Translations under genes and position numbers: made by a program
Notes under the pieces: generated by a model
The model's input: only the letters and a program-made list of their open reading frames with translations
Told to the model about the DNA's origin: nothing
Databases searched by the model: none
Shown here: piece after piece, positions 8,850-16,646 of the stretch
How the letters are laid out: every line of letters starts with the position of its first letter
How positions within the stretch are numbered: position 1 is the stretch's first letter
Assembly (NCBI GenBank): GCA_900468805.1
Contig: UEIF01000037.1
Span: forward strand, 32,677 to 96,676
Source of the DNA: Hyphomicrobiales bacterium
GTDB taxonomy: Bacteria > Pseudomonadota > Alphaproteobacteria > Rhizobiales > Rhizobiaceae
DNA length: 64,000 nt
Direction of reading: 5' to 3'

Positions 8850-10046
8850 TCACTTCACGGTATAAAGCTCCACCTCGTCCGGAAAGCCCTTCAGCCGATG
8901 GCTTCCCACCGATACTGCGTCCTCCGGCTTTGCCTCTTCAATAAATGCCTCGGACATCAGCAGCGCCTCCCCAAGTTCGCTGCACGCCCCCTGAATACGG
9001 CTGACGAGATTGACGTCGCCGCCGATCAGCGTGAAGTCCAGCCGCCGGCCGGAGCCGATATTGCCGTAGCTGACTTCGCCGTGATGCAAGGCGATGCCGG
9101 CTTTGGCGCCGATGCCGTCGTAATTGAAGCCATCCAGCGCGTCGAGGATCGCTCGCGCCGCCGAGAGCGCTGCATTGCAGGTACGGGTGGCATCGAAGCC
9201 GGGAAAGAAGGCAAGCACCGCGTCCCCCATGAATTTCAGCACTTCGCCGCCTTCTCGCGTGATCGCCGGAATGACTCGGTCGAAATAAGCGTTCAGCAAG
9301 CCGAGCACCGTGTCTCCCGGCAAGCGGTTGGAAAGTTCGGTAAAGCCACGCAAGTCGCAGAGCAGCAGCGCGGCCTGCATGGATTCGATCTCGCCCTGGC
9401 GGATGCGGCCGGCCAGAATGCGGCTTGCCGTCATCGGCCCGATATAGGTGTCGAGCAGGCTGAGCTCGACCTGACGCAGAATGCGGAGTTCGCTGGTATT
9501 GCGTAGCGCCGGCACGATACGTTCGATCACCTGCATTTCATGGGCGGTGAACCCGCCCGGCCGCTTGGTGCCGAAAATGGCGGCGCTGACGGGGCCGTCG
9601 GCGTTGCAGAGTGGGGCGATCATCAATTGCACGAGCTCGCGTCCGGTGAAGACGTCGAGATGCTGCCAACGACCATGAGGGCTCTGGCCCGGTCCCACGA
9701 TCAGCATCTCGCGTGTTTCGAAAACCTTGTGCAGCGGCGTGTTGGCTATGGCGAGGCGCGCGCCATGCTCGCGGTCATGGATCTCCACCGGTTCACCCGG
9801 CGCCCAGGCAATGGTGCGGCCGATGAATTCCGGGTGCAGGGTCATGAGATGCAGCGTCAGCCGATCGACGGGAACGCCGAGCGCCCGCAGGCGGCGGCCG
9901 AGACCGGAGACGAGGCCTGCCTCGTCGAGGGCATGACATTCGTCGCCAGTCAGCCATTCGATGAGGTCGAGCACGGCAGTCGTGTGGCGGCTGCCCGCGG
10001 GTGCCTTGGTTTCAACGGCATAGTCGATGTCGAGCAGGGTGGTCAT
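8850..10046 (-). CDS. class III nucleotide cyclase with N-terminal sensor domain
   Basis: 398 residues, no membrane segment. Residues 20-190 form an uncharacterised, possibly GAF-like sensory region. Residues 222-398 are the cyclase domain, with metal ligands Asp231 (LCDLRGFTEL) and Asp275 (KFMGDAVLAF) and Lys271, Asp344, Asn346 and Arg350 (IGGDVNLVSR), so catalysis is expected. Rhizobial genomes carry many such cyclases. It ends 97 bp from the aminotransferase stop and starts about 30 bp downstream of emrB on the same strand, so it could be cotranscribed with the efflux genes. Cytoplasmic. Confidence 0.82.
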   Translation of the reverse strand: MTTLLDIDYAVETKAPAGSRHTTAVLDLIEWLTGDECHALDEAGLVSGLGRRLRALGVPVDRLTLHLMTLHPEFIGRTIAWAPGEPVEIHDREHGARLAIANTPLHKVFETREMLIVGPGQSPHGRWQHLDVFTGRELVQLMIAPLCNADGPVSAAIFGTKRPGGFTAHEMQVIERIVPALRNTSELRILRQVELSLLDTYIGPMTASRILAGRIRQGEIESMQAALLLCDLRGFTELSNRLPGDTVLGLLNAYFDRVIPAITREGGEVLKFMGDAVLAFFPGFDATRTCNAALSAARAILDALDGFNYDGIGAKAGIALHHGEVSYGNIGSGRRLDFTLIGGDVNLVSRIQGACSELGEALLMSEAFIEEAKPEDAVSVGSHRLKGFPDEVELYTVK

Positions 10047-10076
10047 GGGTGTTCTCCTCCACTGGGGCAGGGGCGC

Positions 10077-11618
10077 TCAGTGAGCGCCTCCGCCGGAGAT
10101 CTGGCTGGATTTCTTCAGAAGCAGGCTGGCAAGCAGGGCGATGACCAGGGCGACGCCGAGCAGGAAGAAGGTGTCGCTGAAGGCCATGATATTGGCCTGC
10201 TTGCGCAGCTTTAGCGCAATGGCAACGACCGCCTTGTGGGTGGCAAGCGCCTGATCGCTGACGCCGTGGCTCATGAAATAGGCGGTCATCCTGGCGACGC
10301 GATCGCGGGTAGCTTCCTCGAAGACGGAGACCGAGTTGGTCAGGATGTTCGAGTGAAACTGCTCGCGCTTCGACAGGAAGGTCTGCAGCGAGGCGATGCC
10401 GACCGCGCCGCCGAGATTGCGCATCATGTTGAAGAGGGCGGAAGCCGAACCGGCATTTTCGGGCTCGATGCCTGCGGTGGCGATCGCAGAGAGCGGCGTG
10501 AAGACAAGCGCCTGACCGACGGCACGCACGACATTCGGCCAGAAGAGCTGGTCGCTCGCATAGTCGCCCGTCATGTACACGTTCATGAAGTTCGAAGCGG
10601 CGAAGAGGGCAAAGCCGACGACGATCAGCAGGCGAATGTCGAAGCGCTTCATCAGGCGCGGCACCAGCGGAATCAGCAGCAGCTGCGGGATGCCGGTCCA
10701 GGCAAGCACCAGGCCGATCTGTTCGGAATTATAGCCCTGGATACGGGTCAGGTAGATTGGCAGCACGAAGACCGAGCCATAGAGCGCGATGCCCAGCAGA
10801 AAATTCGCAAGGATGCCGAAGCCGAAATTACGGCGGGCGAACAGGCGCAGGTTCAGCAGAGGATGGGCGGTCTTCAGCTCGATCACCAGAAACAGTGTCA
10901 GCGAAACCGCAGCGATAACCGAGAGGCGGACGATGAAATCCGAGCCGAACCAGTCTTCCTTGTTGCCTTCTTCCAGCACGGTCTGAAGTGCTGCAAGCCC
11001 GATCGCCATGGTGATGATGCCCGGCCAGTCACCCTTGGCAAGCAGGCCGAGATTCATTGGCGCACGGTCGAGCGAAGCCCAGAGCATACCCACCATCAGC
11101 GCGCCGGGCACGAGGTTGATATAGAAGATATATTCCCAGCCCCAGTTTTCGGTGAAGTAGCCGCCGATAGTCGGGCCGATTGCCGGTGCGAACGTTGCCG
11201 AAAGGGCAAAGAGCGCCAGGCCGATCGGCTGCTTGGCCTTGGGCAGCAGCGTGATGATGATGGTGAAGGCCATGGGGATCAGCACGCCGCCGGAAAAACC
11301 CTGGATGGCGCGCAGGATGATCATCTGCTGCAGATTGACCGCGAAGGCACAGGCAACCGAGAAGATCAGGAAGAGCACCGCATTGACCAACAGATAGTTG
11401 CGCACCGAAAAGACCCGGGCGAGCCATGCGCTGAGCGGAATGACAACGATCTCGGCGATGAGATACGAGGTCGAGATCCAGCCGCCATCGTCAGTGCCGG
11501 CGCCGATGGCGCCCTGGATGTCGGCAAGCGAAGCATTGACGATCTGAATGTTGAGGATCGCCATGAAGGCGCCGAGCGTGGAGCCGACGACAGCTGTCCA
11601 CATGCGAAGCGGGCTCAT
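10077..11618 (-). CDS. DHA2-family multidrug efflux MFS permease, EmrB-like (start displaced by duplication)
   Basis: 513 residues with 14 predicted membrane segments. Family motif WISTSYLIAEIVVIPLSAW and motif C-like APAIGPTIGGYF are present. With the HlyD adaptor encoded just upstream it should form an EmrAB-TolC-type proton-driven pump. The oddity is the start: the best Shine-Dalgarno (AAGGAGATAAGTC) precedes an ATG at 11725 whose frame is broken by an 11-bp tandem duplication at 11609-11630. Removing one copy joins that frame to this one. As it stands, translation probably restarts at 11618 through an ATGA overlap. Membrane segment 1 begins after the shift, so the pump may still be made. 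Confidence 0.85.
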   Translation of the reverse strand: MSPLRMWTAVVGSTLGAFMAILNIQIVNASLADIQGAIGAGTDDGGWISTSYLIAEIVVIPLSAWLARVFSVRNYLLVNAVLFLIFSVACAFAVNLQQMIILRAIQGFSGGVLIPMAFTIIITLLPKAKQPIGLALFALSATFAPAIGPTIGGYFTENWGWEYIFYINLVPGALMVGMLWASLDRAPMNLGLLAKGDWPGIITMAIGLAALQTVLEEGNKEDWFGSDFIVRLSVIAAVSLTLFLVIELKTAHPLLNLRLFARRNFGFGILANFLLGIALYGSVFVLPIYLTRIQGYNSEQIGLVLAWTGIPQLLLIPLVPRLMKRFDIRLLIVVGFALFAASNFMNVYMTGDYASDQLFWPNVVRAVGQALVFTPLSAIATAGIEPENAGSASALFNMMRNLGGAVGIASLQTFLSKREQFHSNILTNSVSVFEEATRDRVARMTAYFMSHGVSDQALATHKAVVAIALKLRKQANIMAFSDTFFLLGVALVIALLASLLLKKSSQISGGGAH

Positions 11619-11630
11619 GGCGGGCTCATG
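11609..11630. repeat. 11-bp tandem duplication inside the emrB 5-prime end
   Basis: GCGGGCTCATG occurs twice back to back (11609-11619 and 11620-11630), followed by GCGGG. Eleven is not a multiple of three, so the duplication shifts the reading frame between the upstream start and the permease body. Confidence 0.95.
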
Positions 11631-11725
11631 GCGGGGTCGGCAGCGGGGACGGCCGTAGCGGAAACGATCGCGGCGCCAGGGCGCGCGACCGAGTTGCTGT
11701 TTGCGGCGATCTGAAGCGTAGCCAT
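11615..11725 (-). CDS. 36-residue leader ORF, detached N-terminus of the EmrB-like permease
   Basis: The ATG at 11725 has the strong Shine-Dalgarno AAGGAGATAAGTC. It encodes MATLQIAANSNSVARPG, an Ala-rich stretch, then AMSPP and a TGA whose bases overlap the permease ATG (ATGA, 11615-11618). If one copy of the 11-bp repeat is removed, this frame continues directly into SPLRMWTAVVG of the permease. It is therefore best read as the original N-terminus, now acting as a translationally coupled leader. Whether it has any function of its own is unknown. Confidence 0.6.
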   Translation of the reverse strand: MATLQIAANSNSVARPGAAIVSATAVPAADPAMSPP

Positions 11726-11776
11726 GACTTATCTCCTTCCGTCTCTACGGAAAACTGTCTCATGACGCTGTCTGGT

Positions 11777-11824
11777 GATGTCAGAGGAAGAAATGGAAGG
11801 ATCATCCAGCAGGAGTGGATAATC
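11777..11824. promoter_or_regulatory. third, partial copy of the GATAATC tripartite motif (site C)
   Basis: GATGTCA-N16-GATCATC-N11-GATAATC, with the same spacings as sites A (13096) and B (15149); the first element is degenerate. The last two elements lie within GGAAGGATCATCCA and TGGATAATCCTTCC, which also form a 14-bp hairpin over the emrA stop codon (11795-11829). It lies upstream of the emrB leader start. Confidence 0.5.
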
Positions 11825-13016
11825 CTTCCTCCTCGGCCGCGGAGGTCTGAGCGGCCTTGGTATCGATATCGGGGATGACAGACATGCCCGAGCGCAGCAG
11901 GCCGGCAAGGCGTTCGTCATCGATGACGATCTTGACCGGGATGCGCTGCACGATCTTGGTAAAGTTGCCGGTGGCATTGTCGGGCGGCAGCAGCGAGAAT
12001 TCGAGGCCGCTTGCCGGCGAGACGCTGTCCACGTGGCCCTTGATGGCGACATCCGGGAAGCTGTCGACCTTGATCTCCACCGTCTGGCCGGGGCGCACGA
12101 AGGTCAGCTGCGTTTCCTTGAAGTTGGCAACGACATAGACCGCATGCAGCGGCACGACCGCCATCAGCTGCGTGCCCGAGGTGACGTACTGGCCGACACG
12201 GATCGAGCGCGCGCCGACCGTGCCGTCAACGGCAGCCACGATCTCCGTATAGGAGAGGTTCAGCTCGGCCTGGCTTGCGGCGGCGGCGGCGCGGTCGCGC
12301 TGGGCGAGCACCTGTTCGCGCTGCGTCTGCAACACCGGCACCTTGTTCTCAGCGGCAACGAGTGCGGCCTGATCGCGCTCGACGGCGGCGGCGGCTTGAT
12401 CCTTCAGCGACTTGCTCTGTTCGGCGCGGGACTGCGTGCCGGCGCCGTTGGTGATCAGCCGGCTGGCGCGATCGGCATCGGACTGGGCGAAGGTCAGCGA
12501 AGCCTGCGTTGCATTGAGGGTGGCGCGGGCCTGTCCGATGATCGACTGTTGCAGCGAAATCTGCGCGTCCAGATTGGTGACGGCAGCGTCGGCAGCCTTC
12601 ACATCGGCCTTGGCTTGTGAGAGGGCGGCCTGGAAATCGCGGTCATCGATGCGGGCGAGAACCTGGCCGGCCTTGACGGTGTCGTTGTCGTTGACGAGGA
12701 CTTGCTTGATGTAGCCGGCGACCTTCGGGGCGACGGTCGTAAAGTCGGCCTTCACATAGGCATCGTCGGTGGATTCGACGAAGCGGCCGACCGTCCAGTA
12801 GCGGTAGCCGAAATCGCCGGCGAAGGCGACGCCGGCAAGCAGGGCCGCGGCGATGACGGCGCGCTTGATGAGTTTGCGGCCGGTCTTCTTCGGGGTTTCT
12901 GAGGTCGCTGCTGCTGCAGCCATTGCTTCCGCGGTCGGTGCCGAAGCTTCAGCGGTGGGGGCGGTTCCGGCCTGCTGGACGTTCTTGAAAACTTCGTTGC
13001 GGGGCAGTTCGACCAT
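11802..13016 (-). CDS. HlyD/EmrA-type membrane fusion protein of a multidrug efflux pump
   Basis: 404 residues. An Ala/Thr/Pro-rich cytoplasmic tail (1-50) is followed by one membrane segment near 50-68 and the biotinyl-lipoyl half-motifs (ADFTTVAPKVAGYIKQVLV, near 95-115). A long alpha-helical hairpin (about 135-260) and a beta-barrel region follow (GARSIRVGQYVTSGTQLMAVV). It should link the DHA2 permease encoded 76 bp downstream to an outer-membrane channel not encoded here. The start at 13016 follows GAGAAGGACA; the longer frame to 13127 crosses the regulatory region. It is divergent from a LysR gene. Confidence 0.87.
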   Translation of the reverse strand: MVELPRNEVFKNVQQAGTAPTAEASAPTAEAMAAAAATSETPKKTGRKLIKRAVIAAALLAGVAFAGDFGYRYWTVGRFVESTDDAYVKADFTTVAPKVAGYIKQVLVNDNDTVKAGQVLARIDDRDFQAALSQAKADVKAADAAVTNLDAQISLQQSIIGQARATLNATQASLTFAQSDADRASRLITNGAGTQSRAEQSKSLKDQAAAAVERDQAALVAAENKVPVLQTQREQVLAQRDRAAAAASQAELNLSYTEIVAAVDGTVGARSIRVGQYVTSGTQLMAVVPLHAVYVVANFKETQLTFVRPGQTVEIKVDSFPDVAIKGHVDSVSPASGLEFSLLPPDNATGNFTKIVQRIPVKIVIDDERLAGLLRSGMSVIPDIDTKAAQTSAAEEEGLSTPAG

Positions 13017-13095
13017 TGTCCTTCTCCATTCGTCTTGGCCTCGTTCGTGCGAAGCCCTGTTCGATTGGAGGAAGATGGACCCGGACATTGTTTCT

Positions 13096-13143
13096 GATAA
13101 TCTGCTGTTTTCGGGAAAGATCATCAACTCTCAGCGGATAATC
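13096..13143. promoter_or_regulatory. GATAATC tripartite motif between emrA and lysR (site A)
   Basis: GATAATC (13096-13102), 16 bp, GATCATC (13119-13125), 11 bp, GATAATC (13137-13143). Outer element one and the centre form an inverted repeat; element three is a direct repeat ending 10 bp before the lysR ATG. Spacing is identical to site B at 15149. Probable binding site of the adjacent LysR protein. Confidence 0.65.
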
Positions 13144-13153
13144 GAGGAGCAAC

Positions 13154-14056
13154 ATGGATCGGCTGACCAGCCTCACAGTCTTCGGTCGGGTGGTGGAATG
13201 CGGCGGCTTTTCGGCTGCCGCGCGGCGCCTCAACATGTCTGTGACCATGGTGGGCAACCATGTGCAATCATTGGAAGATCGCCTTGGAGTGCGGCTTCTG
13301 AACCGCACCACGCGCAAGGTCAGCCTGACCGAAACCGGCAAGTATTACTATGAGCGCTCGTCGCAGATCCTGGCCGATCTGGAAGAGGCGGATCGCGCCG
13401 CCGGCGCATTGAGCTCCACGCCGCGTGGCACGCTCAGATTCTATACGAGCAGCGCCATCGTCCGTTTCCTGTTGCCCGTCATCAATGAATTCATGACGCT
13501 CTATCCGGCGGTCCAGATCGATTTCAACATCGGCGAGCGGTCAATTGATATGATCGAGGACGGATATGATCTGGTGATCCGCACCACGCCATCTCCGGAT
13601 TCGAGCCTCGTCGCGCGCAAGCTAACGCCATGGCGGCACTTCCTCGTCTGCTCGCCGGATTATCTCAAGACCCACGCGATGCCGACGACGCCGGCTGAAG
13701 TCGCCGAGCACAACTGCCTGCAATATGCCTATTATCCCTTTGGCGAGGAATGGCGCTTCGAGGATGCAGAGGGGCGGCTGGCGAGCGTCAAAGTGGGCGG
13801 CAGCATCATTTCCAACAGCGCGGAGACACTGCGCTATCTGGTACTGAATGGGCAGGGCATCTTCCTCGCCCCAAGCTTCGTCGTTTTCGAGGATCTGGAG
13901 GCCGGTCGCCTGGTGCGCATGATGCCGGATTATCGCGGCGTTGAGATCCATATCAACGCCGTCTATCCGAACCGCAGCCATCTTCCGACCAAGGTGCGGC
14001 TGTTCCTCGATATGCTGGTGGAGCGTTTTGCCGAACACCGCAAATGGATGGCGTGA
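13154..14056 (+). CDS. LysR-type transcriptional regulator of the efflux/quinone reductase cluster
   Basis: 300 residues. N-terminal winged helix (1-60: GGFSAAARRLNMSVTMVGNHVQSLEDRLGVRLLNRTTRKVSLTETG) and a periplasmic-binding-like effector domain (90-295). It is divergent from emrA with 137 bp between them. The GATAATC motif in that gap recurs upstream of the convergent quinone oxidoreductase, so the likely regulon is emrAB, itself, and the oxidoreductase. The inducer is unknown; an electrophile, quinone or phenolic would fit the targets. The ATG is preceded by GAGGAGC. Confidence 0.87.
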   Translation: MDRLTSLTVFGRVVECGGFSAAARRLNMSVTMVGNHVQSLEDRLGVRLLNRTTRKVSLTETGKYYYERSSQILADLEEADRAAGALSSTPRGTLRFYTSSAIVRFLLPVINEFMTLYPAVQIDFNIGERSIDMIEDGYDLVIRTTPSPDSSLVARKLTPWRHFLVCSPDYLKTHAMPTTPAEVAEHNCLQYAYYPFGEEWRFEDAEGRLASVKVGGSIISNSAETLRYLVLNGQGIFLAPSFVVFEDLEAGRLVRMMPDYRGVEIHINAVYPNRSHLPTKVRLFLDMLVERFAEHRKWMA

Positions 14057-14107
14057 AAAAACGTCCGCCGGGACTGTTTTCTGCCGGACGCCCGTCCGAG
14101 GTCATTC

Positions 14108-15079
14108 TCACCTGACGTCCAACACGATCTTGCCCTTGGCATGCGCGCGTTTGCCTTCCAGCATTTCATGCGCCGCGATCGCCGCATCGAGTGGCAGCAC
14201 ATCACCGACATTGGTTTCGAGTTCGCCATCATCGACCATCGCAGCGATTTCGCTCAGCTCTTTCGTCGTGACCTTGACGAGGAAGAATAAGGCCTCGACG
14301 CCATGCGCTTTGGCGAGATCCTGATCTGGCTGCGAGACGGCGGAAATCAGCTTGCCGCCACGCTTCAACACCGGGAAGGAGCGTGCCTGGGTCTCCCCAC
14401 CGACAAGATCGATGACTGCATTTACATCGCGGGCGAAATCCTCGAAGCGCTGACTGCGGAAATCGACAACCACATCGGCGCCAAGCCGCTTGACGGTCTC
14501 GATATCGCCGCCGCTGGCTGTGGCGATCACCTTCAGCCCGGCCTTGCGGGCGAATTGCACGGCATAGGCCCCGACATTGCCTGCCGCACCGTGGATCAGC
14601 ACCGTCTGCCCGGCGGTGAGCTTCGCGTGATCGAACAGCGCCTGCCTTGCGGTCGCCGCGATGACGGGGATCGAGGCGGCGTCGATATGGCCAATGCTTG
14701 CGGGCTTCAGGGCAATCATGCCCGCTGCCGCGATCGCATATTCGGCATAGGCACCGATGAAACGGGGATTGGTGACGCCATAGACGGCATCGCCGCGGGT
14801 CACATGCGTAACACCTTCGCCGACCGCTTCGACCGTGCCCGAGAGATCGGAACCGAGCGTCAACGGCAGCGGCTGGGGCAGGGCACTGTTTCCCGAACGG
14901 ATCCAGCCATCCCAGGGGCCGACACCGGCCGCGTGTACTTTGATCAGAACCTCGTCCTTGCCGGGCGCGGGGATCTCGATATCCTCGGCGATGATGGCTT
15001 CCGGCGGTCCGAATGCATGAACCCTGTAGGCTTTCATGGTTCTACCCGTGTGCGAGGTATTCTCCGCTATGGTGCTCAT
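14108..15079 (-). CDS. NADPH:quinone oxidoreductase-like MDR protein (zinc-free)
   Basis: 323 residues. Medium-chain reductase of the quinone oxidoreductase class: GroES-like domain with AAGVGPWDGWIRSG, nucleotide-binding motif IHGAAGNVGAYAVQFA, and none of the zinc ligands of true alcohol dehydrogenases. It is expected to reduce quinones or enones with NADPH. The start at 15079 follows AGGAGCGAACG; a frame extension to 15184 crosses the operator motif at 15149-15196. Convergent with the LysR gene and likely under its control. Confidence 0.82.
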   Translation of the reverse strand: MSTIAENTSHTGRTMKAYRVHAFGPPEAIIAEDIEIPAPGKDEVLIKVHAAGVGPWDGWIRSGNSALPQPLPLTLGSDLSGTVEAVGEGVTHVTRGDAVYGVTNPRFIGAYAEYAIAAAGMIALKPASIGHIDAASIPVIAATARQALFDHAKLTAGQTVLIHGAAGNVGAYAVQFARKAGLKVIATASGGDIETVKRLGADVVVDFRSQRFEDFARDVNAVIDLVGGETQARSFPVLKRGGKLISAVSQPDQDLAKAHGVEALFFLVKVTTKELSEIAAMVDDGELETNVGDVLPLDAAIAAHEMLEGKRAHAKGKIVLDVR

Positions 15080-15148
15080 CGTTCGCTCCTTTGTGTGAAC
15101 CGGGCTTCCGGTTTCGATGGAGTGAAGATGCCGCCATCGAAGGCTTTC

Positions 15149-15196
15149 GATAATCCATGCTTCTTGGGAAGGATTATCAAGCATCGGAGGATAATC
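15149..15196. promoter_or_regulatory. GATAATC tripartite motif upstream of the quinone oxidoreductase (site B)
   Basis: GATAATC (15149-15155), 16 bp, GATTATC (15172-15178), 11 bp, GATAATC (15190-15196). The first two elements are exact reverse complements. The centre is preceded by GGGAAG, as in sites A (GGGAAA) and C (TGGAAG). It lies 70 bp upstream of the oxidoreductase ATG. Confidence 0.65.
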
Positions 15197-15232
15197 CGGT
15201 CCGGCGGTGCTACCCGCGGGACCGGCATCCTA

Positions 15233-15916
15233 TCACGGCCGGACCGGAGAGCCGACATATCCGGCGGATTGGATATAGGCGATCGGCGCAAAGAAGTTGC
15301 CGCCGGCATTGAAGGCCATCAGCCCTTCCTCGCTCAACGCCGCCTGCACGGCCGGGCGGGCCGCAACACGCTTCATGAAGGCAGGAAGCGCGGGAAAACG
15401 ATCGAGATCGATTTCTATCCAGGGCGACCAGTTCAGGCAGACGAAGAGATAGGCATCCGCGACAGTGAAATCCCCGCCGGTGAGATAGGTGCCGGCAAGC
15501 CTTGCGTTGATCCAGTCGAGGCGCTTGTGAACGACGGCGCGCATTGCCTCATGTGCTGTGGCATAGTCGGCATTGAAGAGCATGGCCATCGGCTTGTGAA
15601 GCTCTGACGTGATGAAGTTCAGTAGAGACTGCACCTGATTGCGGCCAAAGCTGCCGATCTCAGGCAACATCTTTCTCCCGTCAGGAACACTATCGGCAAG
15701 AAACTGCACGATCGCCGGTCCCTCCGTCAGCACCTTGCCGTCATCGAGCACCAGCGCCGGTACATAGCCGTTGCCGTTGATACCGAGGTAATCCTCGCCG
15801 TTGCCGGTTCGATGCGTCTTTCGATCGACAGTGATGAGCTCGATATCGATATCCAGCTCCCGGCAGACGATATGCGGCGAAAGCGAACAGGCCGCTGCAT
15901 GCATGTAGAGCCTCAT
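15233..15916 (-). CDS. glutathione S-transferase, beta class-like
   Basis: 227 residues. Starts MRLYMHAAACSLSPHIVCRE, close to the beta-class GST of Proteus, with the signature Cys10 that forms a mixed disulfide with glutathione. A thioredoxin-fold domain (1-80, including GYVPALVLDDG and LTEGPAIVQFL) is followed by a helical domain. Cytoplasmic conjugation or thiol-exchange enzyme. The ATG at 15916 has an excellent AGGAGGAACCC upstream; the longer frame to 16138 crosses the operator shared with the divergent tetR-family gene. Confidence 0.85.
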   Translation of the reverse strand: MRLYMHAAACSLSPHIVCRELDIDIELITVDRKTHRTGNGEDYLGINGNGYVPALVLDDGKVLTEGPAIVQFLADSVPDGRKMLPEIGSFGRNQVQSLLNFITSELHKPMAMLFNADYATAHEAMRAVVHKRLDWINARLAGTYLTGGDFTVADAYLFVCLNWSPWIEIDLDRFPALPAFMKRVAARPAVQAALSEEGLMAFNAGGNFFAPIAYIQSAGYVGSPVRP

Positions 15917-15968
15917 GGGTTCCTCCTCCTGCGCGGTGCAAGACCGGCGCGCATCAATCCGTTGGACA

Positions 15969-16024
15969 TTTGTACTATTTCGCATAAAATTTACCTGGTC
16001 AATTATTTTATGCGAAACGGTACA
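15969..16024. promoter_or_regulatory. 56-bp nested palindrome, operator between GST and TetR-family gene
   Basis: Perfect 13-bp arms TTTCGCATAAAAT (15978-15990) and ATTTTATGCGAAA (16005-16017) with a 14-bp centre are flanked by matching TTTGTAC (15969) and GTACAAA (to 16024). The centre holds GGTCAA, i.e. a leftward TTGACC -35 candidate for the GST gene. The right arm ends just before the regulator ATG at 16027, which has no Shine-Dalgarno. Confidence 0.75.
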
Positions 16025-16026
16025 AA

Positions 16027-16635
16027 ATGAGCGAGAAGAAACGTGGCCGCCCAAGGGCCTTCGATGCGAAAGTGACATTGGAAAAGGTGAGGGAGGTGTT
16101 CTGGGACCGGGGCTTTGCCGGCACATCGCTGGATACATTGAGTGCCGCCACCCAGCTCAACCGTCCAAGCCTCTACGGCGCTTTCGGTGACAAGGAGAAT
16201 CTCTACCTTGATGCCCTGGAGGGCTATAGAGCGGAAAGCATGGGCGTGCTGGCAGACGCTCTCGATCCATCGCTGACGCTTCGCGAAAATCTAGCGCGTG
16301 TCTACGGTCGCGCCCTCGATATCTATCTTCACGGCGAAACGGCCGCACGCGGCTGCTTCCTCATAGGCACCGCAACGGCCGAAGCAATCCAGCACGAGCG
16401 CGTTCGGGATGTGCTGAACCGCAGCCTCAACGATTTTGACGGCGAGATCGAGAAACGCATGACGCTCGCTAGGGAGCGCGGCGAACTACCCGGTGATACC
16501 GATCCTCACATGTTGGCAAAGCTCGCCTCGGCCATCATGCATTCGCTTGCTGTCCGCACGCGAGCCGGCGATAGCCGTGAAACGCTGGAGGCTTTGGCGC
16601 AATCCGGCGTCGAGATGATCTGCGGAAAAGCCTGA
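16027..16635 (+). CDS. TetR/AcrR-family regulator of the GST gene
   Basis: 202 residues. Helix-turn-helix at about 30-55 (FAGTSLDTLSAATQLNRPSLYGAFGDKENLY) with a basic start KKRGRPRAF; the ligand-binding domain is unassigned. Divergent from the GST gene with a large perfect palindrome between them, so it very probably represses both genes. The ATG lies 2 bp from the palindrome and has no Shine-Dalgarno, which suggests a leaderless or very short-leader message. The 3-prime end nearly meets the convergent MFS gene. Confidence 0.85.
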   Translation: MSEKKRGRPRAFDAKVTLEKVREVFWDRGFAGTSLDTLSAATQLNRPSLYGAFGDKENLYLDALEGYRAESMGVLADALDPSLTLRENLARVYGRALDIYLHGETAARGCFLIGTATAEAIQHERVRDVLNRSLNDFDGEIEKRMTLARERGELPGDTDPHMLAKLASAIMHSLAVRTRAGDSRETLEALAQSGVEMICGKA

Positions 16636-16646
16636 CGATCAGGCTT
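16628..16646. terminator. short bidirectional hairpin
   Basis: AAGCCTGA and TCAGGCTT pair around CGA, spanning the TetR-family stop codon and the MFS stop codon, followed by CTTCCTTT. Compact convergent terminator. Confidence 0.45.

Noticed and set aside
10236..11714. 492-residue open frame on the plus strand
   Set aside because: Antisense to the EmrB-like permease; strongly charged composition mirrors membrane helices read backwards.
11795..11829. 14-bp hairpin at the emrA stop read as a terminator
   Set aside because: No T run follows on the minus strand, emrB needs read-through, and its two halves coincide with the GATCATC-N11-GATAATC elements; an operator explains it better.
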